Source of the DNA: Pseudomonas sivasensis
GTDB taxonomy: Bacteria; Pseudomonadota; Gammaproteobacteria; Pseudomonadales; Pseudomonadaceae
Reading direction: 5' to 3'
NCBI RefSeq assembly: GCF_013778505.1
Contig: NZ_JAAOWU010000013.1
Location: 1-64,000, forward strand
Length of the DNA: 64,000 nt
The position numbers and the translations under genes are program-made. The stretch's first letter is position 1, and each line of letters begins with the position of its first letter. Shown in pieces: positions 52,399 to 62,355 of the stretch. The notes below the pieces were generated by a model, which was not told the origin of the DNA, made no database searches, and worked only from the letters and a program-made list of their open reading frames with translations.

Positions 52399-55020
52399 TC
52401 AAGCGCCTTGGCGCTTGTCTTCGACCTTCCACTTGCCGCCGTCGTAGAACGCTTTCCAGCCGGTAGGCTTGCCGTCTACTTCGGTCTGTACGTACTGCTC
52501 CTTGGTCTTGCGGCTATAGCGGATCACGGCTGGACGACCATCCGGGTCCTTCTTCGGCGCTTCACACAGGAAGTGGTACTTCGGATCGATCTCGTCCTTG
52601 TGCGGAACGATTTCCAGCACCAACGGCGCGCGGGTCTCGCGGTTTTTCGGGAACTGGCTTGCCGCCAGGAACAACCCCGAAGCGCCATCACGCAGGATGT
52701 AGGTATCGTTGACCTTCTCGCACTTGAGTTCCGGCATCTTCACCGGATCCATCTTCGGCGGCGCCGCATCACCGCTTTTCAGCAGTTTGCGAGTGTTCTT
52801 GCAGGTCGGATTGGTGCAACCGAAGAACTTGCCGAAACGACCCGTCTTGAGCTGCATCTCGCTGCCGCACTTGTCGCATTCCAGGCTCGGCCCTTCGTAG
52901 CCCTTGATGCGGTAGGTGCCCTCTTCAATCTCGTAGCCGTTGCAATCCGGGTTGTTACCGCAGATGTGCAGCTTGTGCTTCTCGTCCAGCAGATAGGCGT
53001 CCATAGCCGTGCTGCAGATCGGGCAGCGGTGCTTGCCACGCAAGACCAGCGACTCGGACTCACCTTCGTCATCGGCGGCGATTTCATCACCCGGCACCAG
53101 ATTGACCGTGGCCTTGCAGCGTTCTTTCGGCGGCAAGCTGTAGCCCGAGCAACCAAGGAACACGCCGGTGGATGCCGTACGAATCTGCATCGGGCGGCCG
53201 CACGTCTGACACGGGATATCGGTCATAACCGGCTGGTTGGCACGCATGCCGCTCTCAGGGCTCTCAGCTACTTCGAGTTTCTTCTTGAAGTCGCCGTAGA
53301 ACTCGTCGAGTACATTTTTCCAGTCGCGCTCACCTTGGGCCACGTCATCGAGGTTCTCTTCCATGCCGGCGGTAAAGCCGTAATCCATCAGGTTGGAGAA
53401 GCTCTCGGACAGACGCTCTGTAACGATGTCGCCCATCTTTTCCGAATAGAACCGACGGTTGTGCAGCGCTACATAACCACGGTCCTGGATGGTGGAGATG
53501 ATCGCCGCGTAGGTCGATGGACGACCGATACCGCGCTTTTCCATTTCCTTGACCAGGCTGGCTTCCGAGTAACGCGCCGGCGGCTTGGTGAAGTGTTGGG
53601 ACGGGTCGAGCTTGATCAGCTTCAACGTATCGCCCTGGGCCATGTCCGGCAGTACATCGTCGTCACCAGGCTTGGCGATTTGCGGCATCACGCGGGTGTA
53701 GCCATCGAACTTGAGGATACGACCCTTGGCACGTAGTTCGAAGTCGCCAGCACCCACGCTGACGGTTGTCGACAGATATTGCGCCGGCAGCATCTGGCAA
53801 GCCAGGAACTGGCGCCAGATCAGCTCGTAGAGGCGCTCAGCGTCGCGCTCCATGCCACTCAGCTTGCTTGGCTCGGTGTTGGCATCGGAAGGACGAATCG
53901 CTTCGTGAGCCTCCTGGGCGCCTTCTTTGCTGCTGTAGACGTTCGGCTTCTCCGGCAGGTACTTATTGCCGAACTCGCTTTCAATATAGGTACGCGCCAT
54001 TGCCACCGCGTCTTGCGACAGGTTGGTGGAGTCAGTACGCATATAAGTGATGTAGCCGGCTTCGTACAGACGCTGGGCCATCATCATGGTTTTCTTCACG
54101 CCGAAGCCCAGGCGGTTGCTCGCGGCCTGCTGCAGGGTGGAGGTGATGAACGGTGCCGACGGTTTGCTGCTGGTCGGCTTGTCTTCGCGCTTGACGATGC
54201 TGTAGCTGGAGGCCTTGAGCTTTTCCAGCGCGGCCATGGCCTGAGCTTCGTTCAGCGGCTTGAAGGCTTCACCTTTCTCGCGGGCCACTTCAAAGCGCAC
54301 GTTGTTGCCCTTGGCAGTGCCCAGGTCGGCGTGGACTTCCCAATACTCTTCAGGGTTGAACGCACGGATCTCACGCTCACGCTCCACCACCAGCTTGACC
54401 GCTACCGATTGCACACGACCGGCGGACAGCCCACGGGCGATCTTGGCCCATAGCAGCGGCGAGACCATGTAACCCACGACGCGGTCGAGGAACCGACGGG
54501 CCTGCTGCGCGTTGACACGGTCGATATCGAGCTCGCCCGGCTTGGAGAAGGCTTCCTGAATGGCTTTCTTGGTGATTTCGTTGAACACCACACGCTTGTA
54601 GCGGCTGTCGTCACCGCCAATGGCTTCCCGCAGGTGCCAGGCAATGGCTTCCCCTTCGCGGTCCAAGTCCGTCGCGAGATAGATGGTGTCGGCATCTTTG
54701 GCGAGCCGGCGCAGCTCTTCGATGACCTTTTCCTTGCCCGGAAGGATTTCGTACTTGGCCTTCCAGCCATGATCCGGGTCCACACCCATGCGCGAGACCA
54801 GCTGCTTGCGCGCTTTCTCTTTAGGCGTGAGCACCGGACCTTCGCCCGCAGCCGCCTTGCCGCGCTTGGCGGCGGGCTCCTTGCTGGCGCTAGCCGAACC
54901 GCTGGTGGGCAGGTCTCGGATATGGCCGATACTCGACTTCACCACGTACTCGTTACCCAAGTACTTGTTGATGGTCTTGGCCTTAGCCGGGGATTCCACA
55001 ATGACCAGCGATTTGCCCAT
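52399..55020 (-). CDS. topA: DNA topoisomerase I
   Basis: 873 residues from ATG 55020 (MGKSLVIVESPAKAKTINKYLG). Type IA enzyme that relaxes negative supercoils. A Toprim domain (SLVIVESPAKAK, then TDLDREGEAIAWH) comes first, then the catalytic core with the active-site Tyr in YITYMRTDSTNLS, and a region with at least four Cys4 zinc ribbons in the C-terminal part (CQTCGRPMQI, CPICSTAMDA, CDKCGSEMQLKTGRFGKFFGCTNP). The C-terminal tail is Lys-rich. Length fits Pseudomonas TopA. Confidence 0.98.
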   Translation of the reverse strand: MGKSLVIVESPAKAKTINKYLGNEYVVKSSIGHIRDLPTSGSASASKEPAAKRGKAAAGEGPVLTPKEKARKQLVSRMGVDPDHGWKAKYEILPGKEKVIEELRRLAKDADTIYLATDLDREGEAIAWHLREAIGGDDSRYKRVVFNEITKKAIQEAFSKPGELDIDRVNAQQARRFLDRVVGYMVSPLLWAKIARGLSAGRVQSVAVKLVVEREREIRAFNPEEYWEVHADLGTAKGNNVRFEVAREKGEAFKPLNEAQAMAALEKLKASSYSIVKREDKPTSSKPSAPFITSTLQQAASNRLGFGVKKTMMMAQRLYEAGYITYMRTDSTNLSQDAVAMARTYIESEFGNKYLPEKPNVYSSKEGAQEAHEAIRPSDANTEPSKLSGMERDAERLYELIWRQFLACQMLPAQYLSTTVSVGAGDFELRAKGRILKFDGYTRVMPQIAKPGDDDVLPDMAQGDTLKLIKLDPSQHFTKPPARYSEASLVKEMEKRGIGRPSTYAAIISTIQDRGYVALHNRRFYSEKMGDIVTERLSESFSNLMDYGFTAGMEENLDDVAQGERDWKNVLDEFYGDFKKKLEVAESPESGMRANQPVMTDIPCQTCGRPMQIRTASTGVFLGCSGYSLPPKERCKATVNLVPGDEIAADDEGESESLVLRGKHRCPICSTAMDAYLLDEKHKLHICGNNPDCNGYEIEEGTYRIKGYEGPSLECDKCGSEMQLKTGRFGKFFGCTNPTCKNTRKLLKSGDAAPPKMDPVKMPELKCEKVNDTYILRDGASGLFLAASQFPKNRETRAPLVLEIVPHKDEIDPKYHFLCEAPKKDPDGRPAVIRYSRKTKEQYVQTEVDGKPTGWKAFYDGGKWKVEDKRQGA

Positions 55021-55134
55021 GGATCGGAAAATTCCTGAATTCGAGAAGTGAAAGGCGGTTGGCGCCTGACGCGGCAACGCTATATATAGTGGCAACAAGG
55101 TGAGGTCAAGCGCAGCATTCTGCGCCGCCTGCCG

Positions 55135-55371
55135 TTATTGCCCTGAAAAAAGACTGGGTTCGGCCTGGACCAAAGCAAAGCGCGGGACCTGCTCGCCGTC
55201 AACTTCGACGGTCTCCAGAAACATGCTCAAGGGACGCACCCAAAAGCCGTAATCGCCATACAGTGCTTGGTAGAACACCACTTCTTCTTCGGTCTCGGAA
55301 TGCCGTGCCACGCTGAAAACGCGGTACTGCGGACCCTTATAATGTTGGTAGAGCCCTGGTTCGACTTTCAT
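55135..55371 (-). CDS. DUF1653 family protein
   Basis: 78 residues, start ATG 55371 with a plausible site upstream. The sequence GLYQHYKGPQYRVFSVARHSETEEEVVFYQALYGDYGFWVRPLSMFLE is the DUF1653 pattern of a small beta-barrel-like protein. Function unknown, and no partner is seen beside it. It lies between topA and fadA. Confidence 0.9.
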   Translation of the reverse strand: MKVEPGLYQHYKGPQYRVFSVARHSETEEEVVFYQALYGDYGFWVRPLSMFLETVEVDGEQVPRFALVQAEPSLFSGQ

Positions 55372-55429
55372 GCTCTGGCCCCCTTACAAAATTTGTTGAA
55401 AAAAAATATTAAAAATTCCAAAAAACAAA

Positions 55430-55452
55430 AACCGGGGCACTTGGCCCCGGCT
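55430..55452 (-). terminator. fadBA terminator
   Basis: On the - strand CCGGGGC / GCCCCGG with a 5-base loop is followed by TTTTTTGTTTTTT. It lies just downstream of fadA. Confidence 0.95.
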
Positions 55453-55468
55453 TCCGTCAACTCAACGC

Positions 55469-56644
55469 TTAGACGCGTTCGAAGACGGTGGAAATGCCTT
55501 GGCCGAGACCAATGCACATGGTTGCAACCCCAAGGTTACCGCCATTTTGCTTCATCACGTTAAGCAAAGTGCCGGAAATACGCGCACCGGAACAACCGAA
55601 TGGGTGGCCCAGGGCAATCGCACCGCCGTGCAGGTTAACCTTCTCGTTCATCTTGTCGAGTACTTTCAAATCTTTCAGCACCGGCAGGGCCTGTGCGGCG
55701 AAAGCTTCGTTGAGCTCGAAGAAATCGATATCGGAGATAGTCAGGCCCGCGCGCTTCAACGCTTTTTGTGTGGCCGGTACAGGACCATAGCCCATGATTG
55801 CCGGGTCCACACCCGCCACTGCCATCGAACGGATCACTGCCAGCGGCTGGATGCCCAGGTCCTGGGCACGCTGCGCCGACATCACGATCATGCACGAAGC
55901 ACCGTCGGTGATTTGCGACGAAGTACCCGCTGTCACGGTGCCGCCCTTTGGATTGAATGCCGGCTTCAGGGCCGCCAAGCTTTCCAGGGTGGTGTCCGGA
56001 CGAATGGTTTCGTCGTAGTCGAACAGTTTCAAGAAGCCGTTCTCGTCGTAACCGTTCATCGGGATGATTTCATCCTTGAACTTGCCTTCCACGGTCGCCT
56101 TGTGGGCGAGTTGGTGGGAGCGCAAGCCGAACGCGTCCTGGGCTTCGCGGGTAATGCCGTGCATCTTGCCGAGCATTTCTGCAGTCAAGCCCATCATGCC
56201 AGAGGCTTTCGCCGCGTAGAGCGACATGTGCGGGTTTGGATCGACGCCGTGCATCATGCTGACGTGGCCCATGTGCTCCACGCCACCTACTACAAACACA
56301 TCCCCGTTGCCAGTCATGATCGCTTGGGCGGCGGTGTGCAGCGCGCTCATGGACGAACCGCACAAGCGGCTCACGGTCTGGCCAGCAGCTGTGTGCGGGA
56401 TCTGAGTCATCAGCGACGCCATGCGCGCGATGTTCCAGCCCTGCTCTAGGGTCTGGTTGACGCAGCCCCAGATTACGTCTTCGACTTCGTTCGGGTCGAC
56501 CTTGACGTTGCGTTCCAGCAATTTGCTGATCAGGTGCGCGGACATGTCTTCAGCGCGGGTGTTGCGGTGCATGCCGCCCTTGGAGCGGCCCATCGGTGTG
56601 CGACCGAAGTCGACAATCACCACGTCTCTTGGATTCAAGCTCAT
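55469..56644 (-). CDS. fadA: 3-ketoacyl-CoA thiolase FadA
   Basis: 391 residues, thiolase family. It cleaves 3-ketoacyl-CoA to acetyl-CoA in the last step of beta-oxidation. The active-site Cys is in VSRLCGSSMSALHTAA (about residue 95), with ELNEAFAAQALPVL, and the C-terminal catalytic His/Cys in GGAIALGHPFGCSGAR and CIGLGQG. It follows fadB by 29 bases in the fadBA operon, as the thiolase subunit of the trifunctional complex. A strong terminator follows. Confidence 0.97.
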   Translation of the reverse strand: MSLNPRDVVIVDFGRTPMGRSKGGMHRNTRAEDMSAHLISKLLERNVKVDPNEVEDVIWGCVNQTLEQGWNIARMASLMTQIPHTAAGQTVSRLCGSSMSALHTAAQAIMTGNGDVFVVGGVEHMGHVSMMHGVDPNPHMSLYAAKASGMMGLTAEMLGKMHGITREAQDAFGLRSHQLAHKATVEGKFKDEIIPMNGYDENGFLKLFDYDETIRPDTTLESLAALKPAFNPKGGTVTAGTSSQITDGASCMIVMSAQRAQDLGIQPLAVIRSMAVAGVDPAIMGYGPVPATQKALKRAGLTISDIDFFELNEAFAAQALPVLKDLKVLDKMNEKVNLHGGAIALGHPFGCSGARISGTLLNVMKQNGGNLGVATMCIGLGQGISTVFERV

Positions 56645-56673
56645 AAATATTCTCGCTCTAGTCGTCTGGGCGC

Positions 56674-58821
56674 TTAACCGAAGAAGCTCTGGCCATTTTT
56701 GGCCATTTCACGCAGCTTCGCGGTCGGGTGGTACAGCGGGCCCAGATCAGCGTATTGATCAGCCAGGGCAACGAATTCGGCCACACCGATCGAGTCGATG
56801 TAACGCAGCGCACCGCCACGGAATGGAGGGAAACCAATACCGTACACCAAGCCCATATCGGCTTCGGCGGCGGTTTCAACGATACCGTCTTCCAGGCAGC
56901 GAACGGTTTCCAGGCACAGGGCAATCATCATCCAGTTGATGATGTCCTCATCGGACACCTCACGCTGTTCGTAGATGACCGGTGCGAGCACTTCGTGAAC
57001 CGATGGATCGGCGACTTTTTTCTGCTTGCCCTTCTTGTCGGTCTCGTAGGCATAGAAGCCCTTGCCGTTCTTCTGGCCCAGGCGCTTGGCTTCATAGAGA
57101 GCATCGACAGCGGAGCGGCGGTCGTCTTTCATGCGGTCCGGGAAGCCTTCAGCCATCACGTCACGACCGTGGTGGCCGGTGTCGATGCCGACCACGTCCA
57201 TCAGGTACGCCGGGCCCATCGGCCAGCCGAATTTTTCCATGACTTTGTCGATGCGCACGAAGTCAACACCGGCGCTCACCAGCTTGGCGAAACCACCGAA
57301 GTACGGGAACAGCACGCGGTTGACCAGGAAGCCTGGGCAATCGTTGACTACGATCGGGTTCTTGCCCATTTTCTTGGCGTAGGCAACGGTGGTGGCAATC
57401 GCCAGCTCGCTGGACTTCTCGCCACGGATCACTTCCACCAACGGCATCATGTGCACCGGGTTGAAGAAGTGCATGCCGACGAAGTTTTCCGGACGCTTGA
57501 GGGCCTTGGCCAGCAGCGAGATGGAAATGGTCGAGGTGTTCGAGGCCAGGATGGTGTCGTCTTTGACGTGGCCTTCAACTTCAGCCAGTACCGCCTGCTT
57601 GACCTTCGGGTTCTCGACAACAGCTTCGACCACCAGGTCGACATGGCCGAAATCGCCGTAGGACAGCGTAGGACGAATACCGTTAAGTACTTCAGCCATT
57701 TTCGCTGCGGTCATGCGACCTTTATCAACGCGCCCCACGAGCAGCTTGGCGGCTTCGGCCAGACCTTGCTCGATACCGTGCTCGTTGATGTCTTTCATCA
57801 GGATCGGCGTGCCTTTGGACGCCGACTGATAGGCAATACCGCCGCCCATGATACCGGCGCCGAGTACGGCAGCCTGTTTCACGTCCTTGGCGATTTCGTC
57901 GTAGGCCTTGGCCTTTTTCTTCAGTTCCTGATCGTTCAGGAACAGGCCAATCAGGCTTTGGGCAGCCGAGGTTTTCGCCAGCTTGACGAAGCCTGCCGCT
58001 TCCACTTCCAGGGCTTTATCGCGACCGAAGCTCGCAGCTTTCTGGATGGTTTTGATCGCTTCAACCGGCGCCGGGTAGTTCGGACCGGCCTGGCCAGCGA
58101 CGAAACCTTTGGCGGTTTCGAACGACATCATTTGTTCGATGGCGTTGAGCTTGAGTTTTTCCAGCTTCGGCTGACGCTTGGCCTTGTAATCAAATTCGCC
58201 GCTGATGGCGCCCTTGATCAGGTTCAGTGCGGCTTCGGCCAGTTTGTCCGGAGCAACCACGGCGTCGACGGCACCGACTTTCAGCGCGTCTTCAGCACGG
58301 TTTTCCTTACCGGCGGCGATCCACTCGATGGCGTTGTCGGCCCCGATCAGGCGCGGCAGGCGCACGGTGCCGCCGAAACCTGGGTAGATGCCCAGTTTGA
58401 CTTCAGGCAGGCCGATTTTGGCGGTGGCCGACATGACGCGGAAGTCTGCGGCCAGGCACATTTCGAAGCCACCGCCCAGCGCGATGCCATTGATCGCGGC
58501 AACGGTCGGTACGTTGAGGTCTTCGAAATCGCTGAAAATCTTGTTGGCTTCGAGGTTGCCAGCCACCAGCTCGGCATCGGGCAGCTTGAAGTTGTCGACG
58601 AATTCGGTGATGTCAGCGCCGACGATAAACACGTCCTTGCCGCTGGAGACGATCACGCCCTTGACCGAAGCATCTGCTTTGATGGTGTCTACGGCCTGAC
58701 GCAGTTCATTCAGGGTTAGACGGTTGAACTTGTTGACGGACTCACCCTTGAGGTCGAATTTCAATTCGACGATGCCACTTTCAAGAGCCTTAACCGTGAT
58801 GGCTTTACCTTCGTAAATCAT
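56674..58821 (-). CDS. fadB: Fatty-acid oxidation complex alpha subunit FadB
   Basis: 715 residues from ATG 58821 (MIYEGKAITVKALESG) with GGAG 9 bases upstream; an earlier ATG (58860) lacks a site. The N-terminal enoyl-CoA hydratase/isomerase domain (1-190) has AAINGIALGGGFEMCLAADF. The 3-hydroxyacyl-CoA dehydrogenase domain (about 315-600) starts AAVLGAGIMGGGIAYQSASKG and carries the catalytic GMHFFNPVHMM. It oxidises fatty acyl-CoA with FadA. In P. aeruginosa the operon is repressed by PsrA; I could not confirm an operator in the 490-base upstream gap. Confidence 0.97.
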   Translation of the reverse strand: MIYEGKAITVKALESGIVELKFDLKGESVNKFNRLTLNELRQAVDTIKADASVKGVIVSSGKDVFIVGADITEFVDNFKLPDAELVAGNLEANKIFSDFEDLNVPTVAAINGIALGGGFEMCLAADFRVMSATAKIGLPEVKLGIYPGFGGTVRLPRLIGADNAIEWIAAGKENRAEDALKVGAVDAVVAPDKLAEAALNLIKGAISGEFDYKAKRQPKLEKLKLNAIEQMMSFETAKGFVAGQAGPNYPAPVEAIKTIQKAASFGRDKALEVEAAGFVKLAKTSAAQSLIGLFLNDQELKKKAKAYDEIAKDVKQAAVLGAGIMGGGIAYQSASKGTPILMKDINEHGIEQGLAEAAKLLVGRVDKGRMTAAKMAEVLNGIRPTLSYGDFGHVDLVVEAVVENPKVKQAVLAEVEGHVKDDTILASNTSTISISLLAKALKRPENFVGMHFFNPVHMMPLVEVIRGEKSSELAIATTVAYAKKMGKNPIVVNDCPGFLVNRVLFPYFGGFAKLVSAGVDFVRIDKVMEKFGWPMGPAYLMDVVGIDTGHHGRDVMAEGFPDRMKDDRRSAVDALYEAKRLGQKNGKGFYAYETDKKGKQKKVADPSVHEVLAPVIYEQREVSDEDIINWMMIALCLETVRCLEDGIVETAAEADMGLVYGIGFPPFRGGALRYIDSIGVAEFVALADQYADLGPLYHPTAKLREMAKNGQSFFG

Positions 58822-59139
58822 CAACTGATCTCCACGATATGGAAGCTGAACAGTACACATTGGACGCTGGCCTCTGGTTGGACACTGGCCTTTAGGTCAA
58901 TGCTCACTCCAATCCGCCAGGCACACCCGCCAATGCGATAGTCGGGATGTATGTGCGCGCGGTCTGACAGACAAACGCTCAATTCATACGCCCGTTTGAT
59001 TTGGGTACGCCACCTTCATCCAATTCCAGGCAATTGTCAATCGCTCGAAAGGCTAGGAAAAACGCGACTTTCCAGTCATTTCAGAACTCAAACCATAGGC
59101 GCACGCTTCGCCAATATTCAAATATTCACGAAATCAATT

Positions 59140-59291
59140 ATAGGAAGGATGTGGGAAAAGACTGTACAGAACGGGATATCCGGCTAGGCTAGCCGCAACC
59201 ATAACGCGCACGGATGAACATCCGACGCAGCAAGCACAGATTACCGGCCTGCCTGGCCAACTCCAGCCCGATGATGATGTCGGGCTTTTTA
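59140..59291 (+). ncRNA. Possible small RNA ending in a rho-independent terminator
   Basis: The gap 58822-59314 has no supportable gene. At its end AGCCCGA / TCGGGCT (59265-59271 and 59280-59286) with an 8-base loop is followed by TTTTTA on the + strand, with no + strand gene before it. A weak -10-like ATTATAGG lies at about 59138. A short transcript of about 130-150 nt is possible. Low confidence. Confidence 0.3.
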
Positions 59292-59314
59292 TTGCCTGAA
59301 ATTCAGTAGGCGCT

Positions 59315-59752
59315 TCAGGCCAGCGCTTTGAGCAGCGCATCAATGGCGAGCAAATCACTCGCTTCGCCCTTCTCGCCCCAGTACAGGGCAATCATCTGCT
59401 TATCGGCCTCGACCTTGTAGACGTTGGCCGGCAGCGTTGCAAAATGCGGCAACAACTTCTCATCGTCGCAGACTTCACGCCATTGATTAACCCACACACC
59501 CGGCTCCAACTGCCAATAACTCCAGGTTGCCGGCGTGCTGCCGCGTCGTGGCCGGCAGTATTGCGCACAGGGGCTCGGCGGCTCTTGCTTGAGCCAGTGC
59601 GGCCACTCCTGAGGTGCCAATTGCATGGCCAGGCCGATGCGGCGCGCCTCCATGCGCAGGGCCATTCGCCCGCTCTGGTGGCGCGAAGGGCGTAGCCATG
59701 CCAGAGGGCTCAGAACCACCACAAGGATTGACACCACTATCCAGACCGTCAT
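59315..59752 (-). CDS. Conserved protein with N-terminal membrane anchor, unknown function
   Basis: 145 residues. One N-terminal transmembrane segment (TVWIVVSILVVVLSPLAWL) is followed by a soluble domain with SGRMALRMEARRIGLAMQL, then PSPCAQYCRPRRGSTPATWSYWQ and the C-terminus LLAIDALLKALA. It is similar in position to PA3015/PA3016 (memory). The family is not recognised beyond that. The Trp/Arg-rich middle could face the cytoplasm or periplasm. Divergent from the universal stress protein gene. Confidence 0.7.
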   Translation of the reverse strand: MTVWIVVSILVVVLSPLAWLRPSRHQSGRMALRMEARRIGLAMQLAPQEWPHWLKQEPPSPCAQYCRPRRGSTPATWSYWQLEPGVWVNQWREVCDDEKLLPHFATLPANVYKVEADKQMIALYWGEKGEASDLLAIDALLKALA

Positions 59753-59857
59753 ATGAGTACCCCCGAATTTCTAGATGAGCGGATTTGACCTGACGCAACC
59801 CCATCCGCTTGAAAGCAGCCATACTGAACTTATTGCAGTCCCCTGGAGGAACGCCCC

Positions 59858-60298
59858 ATGTCCTACACACATATTCTGGTCGCCGTCGACCTGACCGAAG
59901 AGTGCGATCCAGTGATCAAGCGCGCGCAGGCTTCAGCAATCGCCAACGGCGCCAAGCTGTCACTGGTACACATCGTCGAGCCCATGGCCATGGCGTTTGG
60001 CGGCGATGTGCCGATGGACCTTTCCCAACTGCAACAACAACAGTTCGATCAGGCCAAAGAACGCCTGGACCGGTTGATCATCAAATACCCGGAACTGACC
60101 AAGGAAAACTCCCACCTCACTTACGGCCAACCGCGCCAGGAGATCCACCACCTGGCCAAGGAACAGAACTGCGATCTGATCGTGGTGGGCAGCCATGGCC
60201 GTCACGGCTTGGCATTGCTGCTGGGCTCCACCGCCAATGATGTACTGCACGGAGCGCCGTGCGATGTGTTGGCCGTTAAGTTGGTAAAAAGCTCGTAA
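59858..60298 (+). CDS. Universal stress protein
   Basis: 146 residues, UspA fold. The start MSYTHILVAVDLTEECDPVIKRA carries the conserved Asp. The ATP-binding motif G-x2-G-x9-G-S/T is visible in GSHGRHGLALLLGSTAND. It is single-domain, so it is likely a homodimer that helps survival under stress, with function inferred from the family. It is a single gene with AGGAACGCCCC upstream and a REPIN after it. Confidence 0.93.
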   Translation: MSYTHILVAVDLTEECDPVIKRAQASAIANGAKLSLVHIVEPMAMAFGGDVPMDLSQLQQQQFDQAKERLDRLIIKYPELTKENSHLTYGQPRQEIHHLAKEQNCDLIVVGSHGRHGLALLLGSTANDVLHGAPCDVLAVKLVKSS

Positions 60299-60313
60299 CG
60301 CCGATGAAGATGC

Positions 60314-60407
60314 AATGCGGGAGGGGCTTGCCCCCGATAGCAGCCTCTCAGTAGAAACACCACTGACTGAGACACCGCTATCGGGGGCAAGCCCCCTCCC
60401 ACATTTG
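60314..60407. repeat. REPIN between the USP gene and uup
   Basis: REP copies lie at 60314-60340 and 60376-60407, inverted, both of the GGGGCTTGCCCCC / GGGGGCAAGCCCCC type. It lies in a convergent gap. Confidence 0.9.
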
Positions 60408-60435
60408 AGCCACTTTTTTACTGACCTAAAGTCAC

Positions 60436-62355
60436 TCAGGCATCTAACTCTGCCCAACGCTCCATCAGCACTTCCAGCTCCTGGTTCAACTTCTCCAGAG
60501 AAGCGATGACCTTGGCAGTTTCCGCCGCCGGACGCAGATAAAAACCCGCATCAGCCATGTCTGCTTCTACCGCAGCAATCTGCTGTTCCTTGGCGTCGAT
60601 ATCACCCGGCAGGGCTTCCAGCTCGCGCTGCAGCTTGTAGCTGAGCTTTTTCTTGGCCGTCGGCGCAGCCTCGGGTGCAGGGGCAGCAGTGGCAACAGGC
60701 GTGACCACCGCCGAGTTCAAGTCGGCCTTGCCGGACTTACTCTCGGTCACGCCCAACAGGCGCGGTGAACCGCCCTGGCGCAGCCAGTCCTGATAGCCAC
60801 CGACGTATTCGCGCACCTTGCCTTCACCTTCGAAGACCAGGGTGCTGGTGACCACGTTATCGAGGAATGCCCGGTCGTGGCTGACCATCAGCACAGTGCC
60901 GTTGAAGGTCAATAAGACCTCTTCCAGCAGTTCAAGGGTTTCTACGTCGAGGTCGTTGGTCGGTTCGTCGAGCACCAGCAAGTTGGCAGGTTTGCTGAAC
61001 AGTTTGGCCAACAGCAAGCGTGCGCGCTCACCACCGGACAAGGCCTTGACCGGCGTCCGTGCGCGCTGCGGGCTGAACAGGAAGTCGCCCAGATAGCTCA
61101 GCACGTGGCGGCTCTGGCCGTCGATGTCGATAAAGTCGCGGCCTTCAGCCACGTTGTCGATCACGGTTTTTTCCAGGTCCAACTGATGGCGCAACTGGTC
61201 GAAGTAGGCCACGTCTATGCGCGTGCCCTCCTCCACGGTGCCGCTGGTAGGTTTCAGACCATTGAGCATCAGCTTGAGCAAGGTAGTCTTGCCGGTACCG
61301 TTGGCGCCCAGCAGACCAATACGGTCGCCACGCTGCAGGACCATGGAGAAGTCCTTGATCAGGAACGGACCGTCCGGGTGATGGAAGCTGACGTTTTCCA
61401 GCACCATCACTTGTTTACCCGACTTGTCGGCGGTATCCAACTGGATATTGGCCTTGCCGGTGCGCTCACGACGCTCGCTACGCTCAACACGCAGGGCTTT
61501 GAGGGCGCGCACGCGGCCTTCGTTACGGGTGCGGCGCGCTTTGATGCCCTGGCGGATCCAGACTTCTTCCTGGGCCAGCTTTTTGTCGAACAGCGCGTTG
61601 GCAGTTTCTTCAGCCGCCAGCGTCGCTTCTTTGTGCACCAGGAAGCTGGCGTAGTCGCCGTTCCAGTCGATCAAGCCGCCGCGATCCAGTTCAAGGATGC
61701 GCGTGGCCAGGTTTTGCAGGAAAGAACGGTCGTGCGTGATGAACAGCACGGCGCCCTGGAAATCCTTGAGGGCTTCTTCAAGCCAGGCGATGGCGCCGAT
61801 GTCCAGGTGGTTCGTTGGTTCGTCGAGCAGCAACAGATCCGGCTCGGACACCAGGGCCTGGGCCAGCAGCACGCGGCGACGCCAGCCGCCGGACAACTCG
61901 GCGAGGGTCTTGTCGGCCGGCAGTTGCAGGCGGCTCAGGGTGCTGTCGACCAGTTGCTGCAGGCGCCAGCCATCACGTGCTTCGAGGTCCTGCTGAACGT
62001 GCATCAGCTTGTTCAGGTCTTCCTCGGTGACGCAGTTCTGCGCCAGGTGATGGTATTGCGCAAGCAACTCGCCCACACCGTCCAGGCCTTCGGCAACCAC
62101 GTCGAACACTGTCCGTCCGTCGGCCACCGGCAATTCTTGCGGCAATTCGCCAATCTTGAGGCCCGGGGCGCGCCAAACAGAGCCGTCATCGGGCTTTTGG
62201 TCGCCTTTTACCAGCTTCATCATGCTGGACTTGCCGGTGCCGTTGCGGCCGATGATGCACACCCGCTCACCACGGGCGATCTGCCAGGACACCTTGTCCA
62301 ACAACGGCATAGCGCCGAAAGCAAGGGACACATCGCTGAATTTGAGCAGGGTCAT
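60436..62355 (-). CDS. uup: ABC-F ATPase Uup
   Basis: 639 residues from ATG 62355 (MTLLKFSDVSLAFGAMPLLDK). Two ABC domains with no transmembrane part: Walker A GRNGTGKSS and GANGTGKTT, signatures LSGGWRRRVLLAQALV and LSGGERARLLLAKLF, Walker B LLLLDEPTNHLD and LLVLDEPTNDLD. A linker with many Arg lies between. The C-terminal coiled-coil (about 570-639) binds DNA or ribosome in Uup. It acts on translation or on replication-transposon intermediates. Equivalent to PA3019 by memory. Confidence 0.93.
   Translation of the reverse strand: MTLLKFSDVSLAFGAMPLLDKVSWQIARGERVCIIGRNGTGKSSMMKLVKGDQKPDDGSVWRAPGLKIGELPQELPVADGRTVFDVVAEGLDGVGELLAQYHHLAQNCVTEEDLNKLMHVQQDLEARDGWRLQQLVDSTLSRLQLPADKTLAELSGGWRRRVLLAQALVSEPDLLLLDEPTNHLDIGAIAWLEEALKDFQGAVLFITHDRSFLQNLATRILELDRGGLIDWNGDYASFLVHKEATLAAEETANALFDKKLAQEEVWIRQGIKARRTRNEGRVRALKALRVERSERRERTGKANIQLDTADKSGKQVMVLENVSFHHPDGPFLIKDFSMVLQRGDRIGLLGANGTGKTTLLKLMLNGLKPTSGTVEEGTRIDVAYFDQLRHQLDLEKTVIDNVAEGRDFIDIDGQSRHVLSYLGDFLFSPQRARTPVKALSGGERARLLLAKLFSKPANLLVLDEPTNDLDVETLELLEEVLLTFNGTVLMVSHDRAFLDNVVTSTLVFEGEGKVREYVGGYQDWLRQGGSPRLLGVTESKSGKADLNSAVVTPVATAAPAPEAAPTAKKKLSYKLQRELEALPGDIDAKEQQIAAVEADMADAGFYLRPAAETAKVIASLEKLNQELEVLMERWAELDA

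Noticed and set aside
56728..58719. 663-residue open frame on the + strand
   Set aside because: Antisense of fadB, whose domains are unmistakable.
58970..59010. Possible PsrA operator upstream of fadB (CAAAC ... GTTTG)
   Set aside because: Half-sites are present but about 17 bases apart, which does not match the N2-4 spacing of the known site.
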